Source of the DNA: CAVDHB01 sp963608705
GTDB taxonomy: Bacteria > Bacteroidota > Bacteroidia > Bacteroidales > Bacteroidaceae
Reading direction: 5' to 3'
Length of the DNA: 64,000 bases
NCBI GenBank assembly: GCA_963608705.1
Contig: CAVDHB010000062.1
Span: 1 to 64,000, forward strand
Shown here: one piece after another, positions 47,259 to 56,592 of the stretch
Layout of the letters: each line of letters opens with the position of its first letter
How positions within the stretch are numbered: the first letter of the stretch is position 1
Position numbers and translations under genes: made by a program
Notes under the pieces: model-generated
The model's database searches: none
What the model was told of the DNA's origin: nothing
What the model saw: only the letters and a program-made list of their open reading frames with translations

Positions 47259-48827
47259 ATGGAACGACGCAGGAAACGTTATCCGATAGGAATACAAACC
47301 TTCTCGAATATTCGTGAGGGAGATTATCTGTATATCGATAAGACCGAGTACGTCTATCGTATGGCATCTTCCGATGCCAAGTATATTTTTCTAAGCCGTC
47401 CCCGTAGGTTCGGCAAGTCCCTGCTCACTTCTACTTTGGAAAGTTATTTCTCCGGGAGAAAGGATTTGTTCAAAGGCTTGGCCATCGAGAAGTTAGAGAA
47501 AGAATGGACGAAATACCCGGTGCTTCACTTTGACATGAGTACCGCCAAGTATGCGGAGAAAGCGGATTTGGAAAGCGAGCTGAATTTGAAACTTGTGCAA
47601 TATGAGGAGGTGTATGGGAAAAAAGAGGATGAACGGAATTTCAATCAGCGTCTGCAAGGGCTGATAAAGAGAGCGTATGAGCAAACGGGACAAAAAGTGG
47701 TGGTCTTGATAGACGAGTATGACGCTCCGTTGTTGGACGTGGTGCACGAGGAGAAGAACCTGCCGATATTGCGCAGTGTCATGCGTAATTTCTACAGCCC
47801 GTTGAAGGCTTGCGACGGTTACTTGCGTTTTGTGTTCATCACGGGCATCACGAAATTCTCTCAGCTGAGCATTTTCAGTGAGCTGAACAATATCAAGAAT
47901 ATCAGCATGGACGAGGCGTATGCGGCTGTGTGCGGCATCACTGAGGAGGAGATGCGTACCCAAATGGACAATGACTTATCTTTATTTGCAGAAAAGCTGA
48001 AACTATCAAAGGATGAAGTGCTGTCTAAACTGAAAAATAATTATGACGGTTATCATTTTGTTTGGCCGTCTCCTGATATATACAATCCTTTCAGTCTACT
48101 GAATGCGTTCGCGGATGGAAAGTTGAACTCCTATTGGTTCGGCAGCGGAACGCCTACTTACTTGATAGAAATGCTTCGTAAATATCACGTCTCACCTCAG
48201 CATATAGGGTCAAGAGAAGCTATGGCCTCCTCGTTTGACGCACCCACGGAGCGTATGACAGATATAACGCCGTTGCTTTACCAAAGCGGATACGTCACTA
48301 TCAAAGACTATGATGAGGCTGTCGAGTTGTACACGCTTGACATCCCCAACAAGGAAGTCCGCATTGGACTGATGAAAAGTCTGTTGCCGAACTATTTGCA
48401 TCAGTACACCACGGATGGACTGACTACCGTGGCTCGTTTGTACCGTTGCGTCCTGCGGGATGACATGGACGGTGCCCTGTGTTTGTTGCAGACCTTCCTT
48501 TCCACAGTCCCCTATTGCGATCATACTGATTACGAAGGCCATTACCAACAGATGCTCTACGTGATATTCAGCATCTTGGGGATGTACACAGACGTGGAGG
48601 TTCGCACTCCCCGTGGACGGGTGGACATTGTGCTGCGTGGACCTCGTACCTTATATATAATGGAGCTGAAACTTGACAAGGATGCGGACGTGGCCATGAA
48701 CCAGATAGATTTGAAACAGTACCCCGAACGTTTCCGCCTGTACCACCTGCCGATAGTGAAGGTCGGCATCAGCTTCGACAGCGAGGGGCATACATTGAAG
48801 GAGTGGAATATCAGTAGTGAGGCGTAG
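47259..48827 (+). CDS. AAA-ATPase-like protein with C-terminal PD-(D/E)XK nuclease domain (DUF1703 type)
   Basis: A 522-aa protein. The N-terminal ATPase-like domain begins YPIGIQTFSNIREGDYLYID, with P-loop SRPRRFGKSLLTSTLESYF (about 46) and Walker B-like VVVLIDEYDAPL (about 148). The C-terminus holds a PD-(D/E)XK core: RVDIVLRGPRTLYIMELKLD (about 445-465), with Asp and Glu-x-Lys present. Bacteroidales carry many such genes (AAA-ATPase_like plus PDDEXK_9 families); they spread within genomes, and a role in mobility or defence is often guessed but not shown. A decayed relative lies at 54874-54986. Confidence 0.9.
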   Translation: MERRRKRYPIGIQTFSNIREGDYLYIDKTEYVYRMASSDAKYIFLSRPRRFGKSLLTSTLESYFSGRKDLFKGLAIEKLEKEWTKYPVLHFDMSTAKYAEKADLESELNLKLVQYEEVYGKKEDERNFNQRLQGLIKRAYEQTGQKVVVLIDEYDAPLLDVVHEEKNLPILRSVMRNFYSPLKACDGYLRFVFITGITKFSQLSIFSELNNIKNISMDEAYAAVCGITEEEMRTQMDNDLSLFAEKLKLSKDEVLSKLKNNYDGYHFVWPSPDIYNPFSLLNAFADGKLNSYWFGSGTPTYLIEMLRKYHVSPQHIGSREAMASSFDAPTERMTDITPLLYQSGYVTIKDYDEAVELYTLDIPNKEVRIGLMKSLLPNYLHQYTTDGLTTVARLYRCVLRDDMDGALCLLQTFLSTVPYCDHTDYEGHYQQMLYVIFSILGMYTDVEVRTPRGRVDIVLRGPRTLYIMELKLDKDADVAMNQIDLKQYPERFRLYHLPIVKVGISFDSEGHTLKEWNISSEA

Positions 48828-48849
48828 TTCCTAAAGATAAATTAGATAC

Positions 48850-48889
48850 AAAAAGCGTTGGACAGTATTAATCTGTTCAACGCTTTTTG
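48850..48889 (+). terminator. Terminator after the AAA-ATPase gene
   Basis: AAAAAGCGTTGGACAG pairs with CTGTTCAACGCTTTTT (one G-U pair) around a 7-nt loop. Confidence 0.9.
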
Positions 48890-48970
48890 TTGATTCCCCG
48901 AATAGATGGGGACTGTACGAATATCTTGGCTATTTGTATGGTAATACATTCTTGCTCCTATTTTTCTTCC

Positions 48971-48978
48971 TACTTTTG
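48971..48978 (+). promoter_or_regulatory. Candidate -7 box of the glycosidase cluster
   Basis: TACTTTTG, 93 nt upstream of the GH51 start. The best TTG is only 16 bp upstream (48952), so the promoter may depend on a regulator. Confidence 0.4.
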
Positions 48979-49070
48979 TCGCTGTGTATATCGAAGCGGT
49001 ATGTAAACTTGCATTCGGATAAGATATAATCAAAATAATAGAACTTGCAAACCATTTAAAGCTTAAAATC

Positions 49071-51101
49071 ATGCATATATTTAAAATTGCATTAGCCTTA
49101 TTTCTAACCTTGCCAGCAGTGTGCGGCAAGGCTTCAACGAACGGTCCCGACAAAATCGTTGTCAACGTGGCAGAAAGGGGAAGCGACATATCGCCTGCTT
49201 TTGTCGGTGTATTTTTCGAAGAGATAAACCGTGCAGGAGATGGTGGACTGTATGCCGAACTGGTGCAGAACAGAAGTTTTGAGGACAATGCCCTTCCCGC
49301 TGGATATTCTGTAAAGGGGAACATCCTGGTGCCACCTCCGGTGATAGACCATTTCACAGGAAAGGTCAAGCATATAAGCGACCGAAAAATGCGGTGGGAC
49401 AACACGCCCGTCATCGGTTGGAAGTTGCTTGCCGAACCCTCTGCTTTGTCTTCCATGAAAGTGGTGGACGAGCAGCCTTATTCTTCCACGGCACCTCACA
49501 ACCTAGAAGTATCCCTTGGCAATCCTCAGGCGGAGGTCATTCTGGAAAACAGGGGCTTTCACGGAATGAATATCGTGAAGAATGGAAAATACTACCTTCG
49601 CTCCATCATCCGCTGCTCATCCGATTTCTCGGGAAAGATAGAAGCTCGCATAGTCAATCATAGCGGAGAAGTCTTGGCACGAACTCCACTGTCTCCTGCC
49701 AAAGACGGATCATGGACGGACACGGAGAGCATGATGTCTTCTCTGGGGAGTGATGCACAAGCCCGTCTACATATCGTCTTTTCAGGAAAGGGCCATGTAT
49801 GGCTTGATTATGTATCGCTCTTTCCCCAAGATACCTATAAAGGCCGCAGGAACGGACTGCGCCCTGACCTGGCACAGATGATTGCCGACTTGAAGCCCTC
49901 TTTTCTCCGCTGGCCTGGAGGTACCATTGTGGGTGGCATCACGCTGTCCACACGGATGGACTGGAAGAAGATGCTGGGAGACCCGGCCAAACGTCCAGGA
50001 GAGATTGTGACCTGGGGCTATCGTTGCTCTTATGGTTTAGGCTATCACGAAATCATGCAATATTGCGAAGACATCGGTTCGGACTTCATGTATGTATGCA
50101 ATATGGGACTGGGTGACCAGTATCGGATGAACGATGCCTGTCCGGAAGATTCTATACCTTATTATATAAGCGACTGCCTGGATGCCATCGAATATGCCAT
50201 AGGCGATACGACAACGACATGGGGCAAGCGGCGTGCTGCGGCAGGACACCCTCAACCCTTCCCCTTGAAATACGTGGAGCTGGGCAATGAACACGAAGGG
50301 GCTGAGTACCATCGCCGCTTCCCGATGTTCTATCAAGCCATCAAGGCGAAATATCCCCAGCTGAGACTTATCTGCAATGAGCAGCATTTTGACCCGAAGC
50401 GTGCCACAGAACAGAAGACGGATTTGCTCGATCCCCATTTCTATGCCAAGCCAGAGGATTTCCGCAAGATGAATACTTATTTCGACCATCATCCGCGCGG
50501 CAAGTACCAAATCTATGTGGGAGAATATGCCTGCAATTCCGGCGTAGGGACAGGCAACATGAACGCAGCCTTGTCGGAAGCCGCCTTTGCCAATGGCATG
50601 GAGCGGAATGGAGACTTGGTCGTGATGACCTCGTTTGCCCCTCTGCTCGAAAATGTCAACAAGCGCCGTTGGCCAGTCAACCTCATCCGTTTTGATGCTT
50701 CCCGGACTTATGGACGCAGCTCTTACTACGTGCAGAAACTGCTGTCGGAGAATCGTCCTGACTATAACGTATGGAATAATATCTCCAATATGCAGCCAGA
50801 CTCTACCTATATGCACTTCGTGTCATCGGGTGTCGATAAAGACAAAAACGAACTGGTGATAAAGGTGGTGAATTGCGGGAAAGCGACTTATCCTGCATCT
50901 ATCCAGCTGAAAGGCATCCAGAAAGTACTCAAAGGTGGACGCATCATCACCTTGAAAGCACAGGATGGAACAGACGAGAATACTTTTGAAGAGCCACGAA
51001 AAATTTATCCCCATGAATCATCTTATGATGGCTTCAAGTGTGATTTCTCTTTCGTCTTTGCTCCCTATTCCTATACGATATTACGCATTCCGTTTAAGTG
51101 A
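49071..51101 (+). CDS. Secreted alpha-L-arabinofuranosidase, GH51
   Basis: A 676-aa exported enzyme with signal peptide HIFKIALALFLTLPAVCG. The GH51 entry motif GVFFEEINRAGDGGLYAELV is at about 42-61. A carbohydrate-binding-like beta domain spans about 90-250. The TIM barrel carries the acid/base glutamate in KYVELGNEHEGAEYH (about 400) and the nucleophile glutamate in YVGEYACNSG (about 484). It would release alpha-L-arabinofuranose from arabinan, arabinoxylan or arabinogalactan. First of three glycosidase genes on the same strand. Confidence 0.92.
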   Translation: MHIFKIALALFLTLPAVCGKASTNGPDKIVVNVAERGSDISPAFVGVFFEEINRAGDGGLYAELVQNRSFEDNALPAGYSVKGNILVPPPVIDHFTGKVKHISDRKMRWDNTPVIGWKLLAEPSALSSMKVVDEQPYSSTAPHNLEVSLGNPQAEVILENRGFHGMNIVKNGKYYLRSIIRCSSDFSGKIEARIVNHSGEVLARTPLSPAKDGSWTDTESMMSSLGSDAQARLHIVFSGKGHVWLDYVSLFPQDTYKGRRNGLRPDLAQMIADLKPSFLRWPGGTIVGGITLSTRMDWKKMLGDPAKRPGEIVTWGYRCSYGLGYHEIMQYCEDIGSDFMYVCNMGLGDQYRMNDACPEDSIPYYISDCLDAIEYAIGDTTTTWGKRRAAAGHPQPFPLKYVELGNEHEGAEYHRRFPMFYQAIKAKYPQLRLICNEQHFDPKRATEQKTDLLDPHFYAKPEDFRKMNTYFDHHPRGKYQIYVGEYACNSGVGTGNMNAALSEAAFANGMERNGDLVVMTSFAPLLENVNKRRWPVNLIRFDASRTYGRSSYYVQKLLSENRPDYNVWNNISNMQPDSTYMHFVSSGVDKDKNELVIKVVNCGKATYPASIQLKGIQKVLKGGRIITLKAQDGTDENTFEEPRKIYPHESSYDGFKCDFSFVFAPYSYTILRIPFK

Positions 51102-51143
51102 GTCTTTGGAACTAAATAAAGAAGCATAAACTAAGTAAAAAGC

Positions 51144-52469
51144 ATGAAGAAGATAATCCTTATTTTATTGTGTACCATTTGTCAGACAATGGCAGCAGCA
51201 CAAATACAGTCGGGGAGAGTTATAAACAACGGCATCCCCTGGTATGATAACAATGGCAATATCATCAATGCCCACGGTGCCTGTATCGTGGATGACGGTG
51301 GTCGCTACTGGCTTTTCGGAGAATACAAGTCGGACACGAGCAATGCCTTTCCTGGCTTTGGTTGTTATTCCTCCACCGACCTGGTGAATTGGAAGTTCGA
51401 GCGTGTGGTGTTGCCAGTTCAAAAAGACGGCATTCTCGGTCCGAATCGGGTAGGCGAGAGAGTGAAGGTGATGAAATGTCCCAAGACAGGTGAGTATGTC
51501 ATGTTGATGCACGCCGATGACTTGAAGTACAGTGATCCTTATATAGGCATCGCCACCAGCAAAACCATCAACGGCGACTACACCTTGCACGGACCGATAC
51601 TATTTAATGGCCAACCGATTAAGCGTTGGGACATGGGTACTTTCCAGGATACAGATGGAAAGGGTTATCTGCTGATTCATCACGGCCCCATCTATCGGTT
51701 GAGTGATGACTATCGTTCCATCGAGGCGAAAGTGGCGCACGTGGAGGGCATGGGGGAATCACCTGCCATGTTCAAGAAAAACGGAATGTACTATCTGTTA
51801 ACCTCTCAATTGACCAGTTGGGAGCGAAACGACAACTACTATTTTACCGCACCTGCCATTGAAGGACCGTGGGAACGGCAAGGGACATTCTGCCCTGAAG
51901 GCACGTTGACCTACAACTCACAATCTACGTTTGTGTTCCCGTTGAAGCGAGGCAATGACACTATATCCATGTATATGGGCGACCGTTGGTCGTTTCCCCA
52001 TCAGGCGTCGGCCGCTACATACGTATGGCTTCCTTTGCAAGTGCGTGGGAAAGCACTCTCGATTCCGGCATACTGGCCATCATGGGATGTGGATAGGATA
52101 AAGCAAGTGGAACTCAAGGGAGAGGAAAAGGTGCAAAACTGGGTATCCGACCAAAGAGGGCATGCTTTGAGGATGTCGTTCAGAGGGAGCCGTATAGCGA
52201 TAGTAGGTAAAACTGACGACCGTGGCGGATATGCTGAGGTGCGTATACGGGACAAAGAGGGTAAGCTGCTTCATCGTTCTTTGGTTGATTTCTATAGCAA
52301 GGTACCGAATAAGGGACTTCGCTTTATGAGTCGGCAAATGCCTTGCGACACCTATATTTTGGAGGTGGAAGCGACTGGAGAACAGTCGGTATGGTATAAC
52401 AAACGGAAAGACCGTTTCGGCAGCCATGGATATTTAGTCAACGTAGAGAAAGTGATAATCAGTCAATAA
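51144..52469 (+). CDS. Secreted GH43-family glycosidase with C-terminal beta domain
   Basis: A 441-aa exported protein (signal peptide KKIILILLCTICQTMAAAQ). The five-bladed GH43 fold spans about 25-310; it opens with IPWYDNNGNIINAHGACIVD, whose HGACI(V)D stretch supplies the catalytic-base aspartate, and continues with VEGMGESPAMFKKNGMYYLL, whose glutamate is the likely acid. A beta-sandwich follows (about 320-441). The pattern recalls GH43 subfamilies acting on galactose or arabinofuranose in arabinogalactans; I cannot fix the substrate. 42 nt after the GH51 gene. Confidence 0.82.
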   Translation: MKKIILILLCTICQTMAAAQIQSGRVINNGIPWYDNNGNIINAHGACIVDDGGRYWLFGEYKSDTSNAFPGFGCYSSTDLVNWKFERVVLPVQKDGILGPNRVGERVKVMKCPKTGEYVMLMHADDLKYSDPYIGIATSKTINGDYTLHGPILFNGQPIKRWDMGTFQDTDGKGYLLIHHGPIYRLSDDYRSIEAKVAHVEGMGESPAMFKKNGMYYLLTSQLTSWERNDNYYFTAPAIEGPWERQGTFCPEGTLTYNSQSTFVFPLKRGNDTISMYMGDRWSFPHQASAATYVWLPLQVRGKALSIPAYWPSWDVDRIKQVELKGEEKVQNWVSDQRGHALRMSFRGSRIAIVGKTDDRGGYAEVRIRDKEGKLLHRSLVDFYSKVPNKGLRFMSRQMPCDTYILEVEATGEQSVWYNKRKDRFGSHGYLVNVEKVIISQ

Positions 52470-52489
52470 CCGCAATATATTTTTTTGAT

Positions 52490-54868
52490 ATGTACTTAAA
52501 GTTCATAATGACATTTTTTCTCTCTGTGTCGTTTTATGCGGCTTCCGCACAAAACAACCAGCAGATAGACTATTTCCCCTTGTCGAGTGTCAGACTGCTT
52601 GACGGTCCTTTCCTTAAAGCCCAGCATCTGAATATGCGATATATCCTCGAAATGGATCCCGATCGCTTGTTGGTTCCTTATAGGCGTGAGTCTGGCTTGC
52701 CAGTTCACACAAAAAGCTATACCAACTGGGAGAACACGGGACTCGACGGGCATATCGGGGGACATTATCTGTCAGCATTGGCATTGATGTATGCCTCGAC
52801 CCATGACAACCGTATCAAAGAAAGGCTTGACTACATGATAGATGCCCTGTATGCGTGTCAGAAACATAATGGGAATGGATATCTTGCGGGCATTCCCGGA
52901 GGAAAGAAGCTTTGGACTGAAGTTGCCGCAGGAAATATCCAAGCCAGCCGTTTTGAGCTGAACGGCAAGTGGGTGCCTCTTTACAATATACACAAGGTTT
53001 ATGCCGGATTGAGGGATGCGTGGGTCTATGCCGACAACGCCAAAGCCAAGAAAATGCTGATAGCATTGACGGACTGGATGCTCGATGTCACTAAGAAGCT
53101 GACTGATGAGCAGATTCAGGAAATGCTTATCAGCGAGCATGGAGGGCTCAATGAGATTTTTGCGGATGTGGCGGCTATGACTGGAAAAACCAAGTATCTT
53201 GATTTGGCGGTAAGGTTCAGTGACCGTTCCATCTTGCGTCCCTTGATGCACCAGCAAGACTCTTTGACAGGACTGCATGCCAACACCCAACTACCCAAGA
53301 TTATAGGATTCAAAAGAATCGCGGAGGTGTCAGACAAGTATGATTGGGATAAGGCTGCCACATTTTTCTGGAAAACTGTGGTAGAGAACCGTACTGTTTG
53401 CATCGGTGGAAATAGCGTGAGGGAACATTTTCATGCGATTGATGACTTTTCGCCGATGATAAAGGGTGAGCAAGGGGTTGAGACTTGCAATACCTACAAC
53501 ATGCTCCGACTGAGCAGGATGTTGTTTCATACATCGGGGGACGTCAGATATATGGATTATTATGAAAGGGGGCTGTATAACCACATCCTGTCCAGTCAGA
53601 ATCCCAATACGGGCGGATTGGTCTATTTTACGCAAATGCGTCCAGGACATTATCGTGTATATTCCCAGCCCCATACAAGCATGTGGTGCTGTGTGGGAAC
53701 CGGCATTGAGAACCATTCGAAATATGGCGAAATGATATATGCCCATCAAGGAGATGATTTGCTTGTCAACCTGTTTGTTCCGTCTGTCTTAAACTGGAAG
53801 GAGAAAGGAATACAACTGCGTCAGGATACGAAGTTCCCTTATCAAGCGACATCCACCATCACGATAACAACAGACAGCCCTACACATTTTATGTTGCATA
53901 TACGCAAGCCGGTATGGACCACAGAAACTGAAATAGAGTTAAAGGTCAATGGCGAGAAGGTTGCTTACCGGGTTGACAGAGGGTACATAGGTATTGACAG
54001 AACTTGGAAGACCGGCGACGTGGTGGAATTCAACTTGCCCATGAAGCTTCGTGCGGAAGGTCTGCCCGACAAATCCCCGTATGTGGCCTTTGTATATGGC
54101 CCAATCGTGTTGGCTGCGAAAACAGGGACAGCAGACCAGAAAGGTTTGTATGCAGACGATAGCCGTATGGGGCATGTGGCTAGGGGTACTATCATCCCAT
54201 TGTCAGAAATGCCTGTCTTGGTTACAGAGAAAGGTGCTGAGGTCTCACATCTCACACAAGACAAGAAGCATCCTTTGACCTTTAGGATTAATGACCTTTA
54301 TCCTGCGGAAAAGTGGAAACACTTGGAATTGATACCTTTCTTCTCCTTACACGAGTCGCGTTATATCATTTATTGGCACACCGCACGTCCCGAAGAGATT
54401 GTCTCTTTGGAACAGAAGATGATACAGGACGAGCAGAAACAGACCCGACTCAACAGAGCCACTGCGGATGTTGTGTATTGCGGACAGCAACAACCGGAGT
54501 CTGACCATTACATCCGTCATGGGAAATCATCAACGGGCTACACGGAAGGTTGCCATTGGCGCGATGCCAAAGATTGGTTCTGCTATCAGATGTCAGGCGG
54601 AAAAAGCACACAGCTTTATTTGAAGTATCTTGATTCTTCATCGAAGCGTCATACGGAGATCTTTGTGAATGGCATCAAGGTAGCTGATATCAGCCAAGGC
54701 AATGGTGTAGAAGGAAAATTGAAGGAAATGATTGTGGAGTTTCCTGCCACCATGTCCCTCTCTGATGAGAAGAAGGTGACTATACGGTTCTCCGCAAAAA
54801 ACGGTAGGCCGACATTCAGGCTGGTAGAGGCAAGATTGCTTGACGAATCTTTCAAATCCTCAAATTAG
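52490..54868 (+). CDS. Secreted DUF1680 glycosidase (beta-L-arabinofuranosidase type, GH127/GH146)
   Basis: A 792-aa exported protein. It has the alpha/alpha-barrel motifs of this clan: GLDGHIGGHYLSALALMYAS (about 84-103), and the cysteine nucleophile in HTSMWCCVGTGIENHSKYGE (about 398-417). Zinc-binding in these enzymes involves neighbouring Cys and Glu residues. C-terminal beta domains follow from about 430, with an extra domain from about 650. Family enzymes cleave beta-L-arabinofuranosides of plant extensins and pectic side chains. It follows the GH43 gene by 20 nt; there is no SusC/SusD pair in this cluster. Confidence 0.88.
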   Translation: MYLKFIMTFFLSVSFYAASAQNNQQIDYFPLSSVRLLDGPFLKAQHLNMRYILEMDPDRLLVPYRRESGLPVHTKSYTNWENTGLDGHIGGHYLSALALMYASTHDNRIKERLDYMIDALYACQKHNGNGYLAGIPGGKKLWTEVAAGNIQASRFELNGKWVPLYNIHKVYAGLRDAWVYADNAKAKKMLIALTDWMLDVTKKLTDEQIQEMLISEHGGLNEIFADVAAMTGKTKYLDLAVRFSDRSILRPLMHQQDSLTGLHANTQLPKIIGFKRIAEVSDKYDWDKAATFFWKTVVENRTVCIGGNSVREHFHAIDDFSPMIKGEQGVETCNTYNMLRLSRMLFHTSGDVRYMDYYERGLYNHILSSQNPNTGGLVYFTQMRPGHYRVYSQPHTSMWCCVGTGIENHSKYGEMIYAHQGDDLLVNLFVPSVLNWKEKGIQLRQDTKFPYQATSTITITTDSPTHFMLHIRKPVWTTETEIELKVNGEKVAYRVDRGYIGIDRTWKTGDVVEFNLPMKLRAEGLPDKSPYVAFVYGPIVLAAKTGTADQKGLYADDSRMGHVARGTIIPLSEMPVLVTEKGAEVSHLTQDKKHPLTFRINDLYPAEKWKHLELIPFFSLHESRYIIYWHTARPEEIVSLEQKMIQDEQKQTRLNRATADVVYCGQQQPESDHYIRHGKSSTGYTEGCHWRDAKDWFCYQMSGGKSTQLYLKYLDSSSKRHTEIFVNGIKVADISQGNGVEGKLKEMIVEFPATMSLSDEKKVTIRFSAKNGRPTFRLVEARLLDESFKSSN

Positions 54869-54873
54869 CTAAT

Positions 54874-54986
54874 CCCGATGCCAAGTATGTTTTCCTGAAC
54901 CGTCCCCGTAGGTTTGGACTTCTACCTTGAGAAGTTACTTCTCCGGGAGAAAGGAACTGTTCCAAGGCTTGGCCATCGAGAAGTTA
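54874..54986 (+). pseudogene. Decayed fragment of an AAA-ATPase/PD-(D/E)XK gene
   Basis: This stretch aligns with 47371-47495 of the intact gene at the other end of the glycosidase cluster. Long identities include CCGTCCCCGTAGGTT, TTCTCCGGGAGAAAGGA and GGCTTGGCCATCGAGAAG. A 13-nt deletion removes the P-loop codons, and many third bases differ, so it derives from a paralogue. It begins 5 nt after the GH127 stop and runs into the 3' end of the urea transporter gene. Confidence 0.9.
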
Positions 54987-55832
54987 GATAATCTTTTTCA
55001 GGTACGTGACTATCCATGTCGCCAACACGAAAGGGGCGGTAAGGGTAGTCACGCCTGCTTTCATGCCGGCATACTGCATGGCTGAGGAAAGCAACACGGC
55101 TACCGCTGCCCAGGCAAACCCTTGTACAGTCTTGTCGCCTACAGCGATGGCGCAAAGCACACCGTTGTAGCCCATCAGTCCTGCGTTCACGGCAGACAAG
55201 TCCGATTCTATAAGCAGCATGAACGGCACCGGGAGCAATGCGCCGCCAATGGTATATACGGCGTTCATGCGGGAGTTGATTAATATGCCTGTTAAGAACA
55301 GTATGCCTGTGAGGAGGTTGTTGCCTTGCAACATCACCTGGCTAATCCCGAAACAGAAAGCCTTGAGTATATTGAGAGGTTCGGCTGAGGTGGCTGCTGA
55401 TGCTGACGGAAGCAGCACCGAGGGAGCCAGCCAATGACACATTATCAGCATCGCCCATACCGTTATGATGAATGGCGCGGTCAGTCCGGACAGACAGTTT
55501 TGCATACGGAACAGTCGAGTGATGACGGTGGAAACCACCGATGCCACGAGCATAATCAAGACCGAAGCAGGCGTAAGCGTCAGGAACGCTCCTGCGGCGA
55601 TGCCTGTCAGGGTGGCGTTGAAACCATACAGCCCCTCCTTGATGTCGTCTTTGTCATACCCGAAGACCCATGCTGCGAGTGTGCCCGTCACGTTTCCTGC
55701 CACGGCCAGTGCGGCCATTTGCCATGAACCTGCCAAGATGCCGAGCAACATGAGTGCTCCAGACCATGCGTTGCACTGGAACATCACCTGCCCGACGCCT
55801 CTTCCCACTATTTGCAATAGTTGTTTCATCAT
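54984..55832 (-). CDS. Urea transporter
   Basis: A 282-aa membrane protein of the UT family, with about ten hydrophobic segments in two homologous halves. Each half has the glutamine/asparagine pore motif: FQCNAWSGALMLLGIL (about 19) and LQGNNLLTGILFLTGIL (about 167), and each has a GxNATL/GYNGVL motif (YGFNATLTGIAAG, MGYNGVLCAIAVG). It would let urea pass passively. No urease genes lie in the window. Its stop codon lies in the decayed ATPase fragment, so its 3' end may have been set by that rearrangement. Confidence 0.88.
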   Translation of the reverse strand: MMKQLLQIVGRGVGQVMFQCNAWSGALMLLGILAGSWQMAALAVAGNVTGTLAAWVFGYDKDDIKEGLYGFNATLTGIAAGAFLTLTPASVLIMLVASVVSTVITRLFRMQNCLSGLTAPFIITVWAMLIMCHWLAPSVLLPSASAATSAEPLNILKAFCFGISQVMLQGNNLLTGILFLTGILINSRMNAVYTIGGALLPVPFMLLIESDLSAVNAGLMGYNGVLCAIAVGDKTVQGFAWAAVAVLLSSAMQYAGMKAGVTTLTAPFVLATWIVTYLKKII

Positions 55833-55854
55833 AGAAGTGTTGTTTTGTTTCCTG

Positions 55855-55884
55855 CAAATTTAAGAAAAAATCATGAGAAGCAAG
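55855..55884 (-). promoter_or_regulatory. Promoter of the urea transporter gene
   Basis: Minus strand CTTG, 18 bp, TAAATTTG followed by C; the leader is about 15 nt. Confidence 0.6.
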
Positions 55885-56060
55885 TTTTTCTAAGGAAAAA
55901 TTATTGTCCTTGAGGTGGAAACTCTTAATATATGCTATTATATAAAACCGACTTTCTGGGGGTGGACGTTAGTTGGCATTTCTTGAAACGCAAACTTACG
56001 CTTCTCTGTTTTGATGGGAAAGAAAGTGTGGGAGAAAAGAGAGTAAAGGAATAAAAAGAG

Positions 56061-56133
56061 AGCGGAAAACGGGATTCGAACCCGCGACCCCGACTTTGGG
56101 AAAGTCGTGCTCTACCAACTGAGCTATTTCCGC
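56061..56133 (-). tRNA. tRNA-Gly (anticodon CCC)
   Basis: A full cloverleaf on the minus strand. The acceptor stem is GCGGAAA with TTTCCGC (one G-U/A-U variation), the D loop holds AGCTCAGTTGGTAGAGC, the anticodon stem CGACT/AGTCG encloses TTCCCAA (anticodon CCC, glycine GGG codons), and the T arm is GCGGGTTCGAATCCCGT. The discriminator base is U and CCA is not encoded. A perfect promoter lies at 56152-56183. Confidence 0.96.
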
Positions 56134-56151
56134 ATTTCAGTGTTGCGGCTG

Positions 56152-56183
56152 CAAAGATACGGCGATTTGACAGAAACTCCAAA
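56152..56183 (-). promoter_or_regulatory. Promoter of tRNA-Gly
   Basis: Minus strand TTTG, exactly 20 bp, TATCTTTG followed by C, ending 19 bp before the tRNA. Confidence 0.8.
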
Positions 56184-56259
56184 TAAAAAGTACACTTTTT
56201 CTTTACTTGTTTAATGGGCGTTCAGTTGAATCGAACAAGCGTTGCACCTCTCAACAAAA

Positions 56260-56288
56260 GTAGAGATGCGATTCATCGCGTCTCCGTC
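56260..56288. repeat. Dispersed hairpin repeat (copy 2)
   Basis: GTAGAGATGCGATTCATCGC followed by GTCTCCGTC: a diverged version of the palindrome at 376-403, keeping most of the pairing. Confidence 0.75.
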
Positions 56289-56324
56289 TATGATTCATCT
56301 CCATCTCCAAACTGACAAAGAGAC

Positions 56325-56412
56325 TTTTAATTAATATATTGTAAATCAACTGTTTGTGATGTTATTCATGCCTCTTTTATATATAAGTGATTGTTCATTT
56401 GTATAGAAGTGG
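56325..56412. repeat. AT-rich dispersed element, copy 2 (reverse orientation)
   Basis: Its reverse strand shares, in the same order, CACTTCTA, AATGAAC, TATAAAAGAG, TTGATTTACAAT and TTAATTAAAA with 32608-32753, with variable spacing between blocks. No coding frame is seen. Two hairpin repeat copies flank it on either side. Confidence 0.6.
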
Positions 56413-56419
56413 GAAATGA

Positions 56420-56443
56420 AGACGCGATGAATCGCGTCTCTAC
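56420..56443. repeat. Dispersed hairpin repeat (copy 3)
   Basis: AGACGCGATGAATCGCGTCT with flanking CTAC: a clean palindrome of the same family as 376-403, missing the first few bases of the left arm. Confidence 0.8.
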
Positions 56444-56466
56444 TTTGGGCAGACAAATTTATTTCC

Positions 56467-56496
56467 ACGGGTATGGTGTGAAATCACACTACCCGT
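56467..56496. terminator. Hairpin downstream of the SusC/D operon
   Basis: ACGGGTA..GTGTG pairs with CACAC.TACCCGT around AAAT. It lies beyond the last gene of the minus-strand SusC/D operon and could be its terminator, though no long T-run follows. Confidence 0.45.
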
Positions 56497-56504
56497 ATCT
56501 TGCC

Positions 56505-56592
56505 GATTACAACAGCCGTGTAAACCGGTTACAACGCTCGTGTAAACGAATTACAACTACCGTGTAAACAAGTTACAGGGTAGTTGTAAATT
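56505..56592. repeat. 22-bp tandem repeat array, second copy (reverse orientation)
   Basis: Four units starting at 56505, 56527, 56549 and 56571. The core TTACAAC..CCGTGTAAAC is the reverse complement of the unit at 5372-5459 with the same 22-bp period. Two variable bases in each unit differ between copies. It lies 31 nt beyond the stop of the metalloprotease gene. Confidence 0.9.

Noticed and set aside
47259..48827. Anti-phage defence gene
   Set aside because: ATPase plus PD-(D/E)XK domains invite this idea, but the gene stands alone, belongs to a large dispersed Bacteroidales family, and no companion defence genes are present.
54869..54983. Coding extension or new small gene after the GH127 gene
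   Set aside because: The sequence aligns to the AAA-ATPase gene with a frameshifting 13-nt deletion; it is a gene remnant.
55925..56182. 85-codon minus-strand frame
   Set aside because: It contains the complete tRNA-Gly gene and its promoter, so it is not a protein gene.
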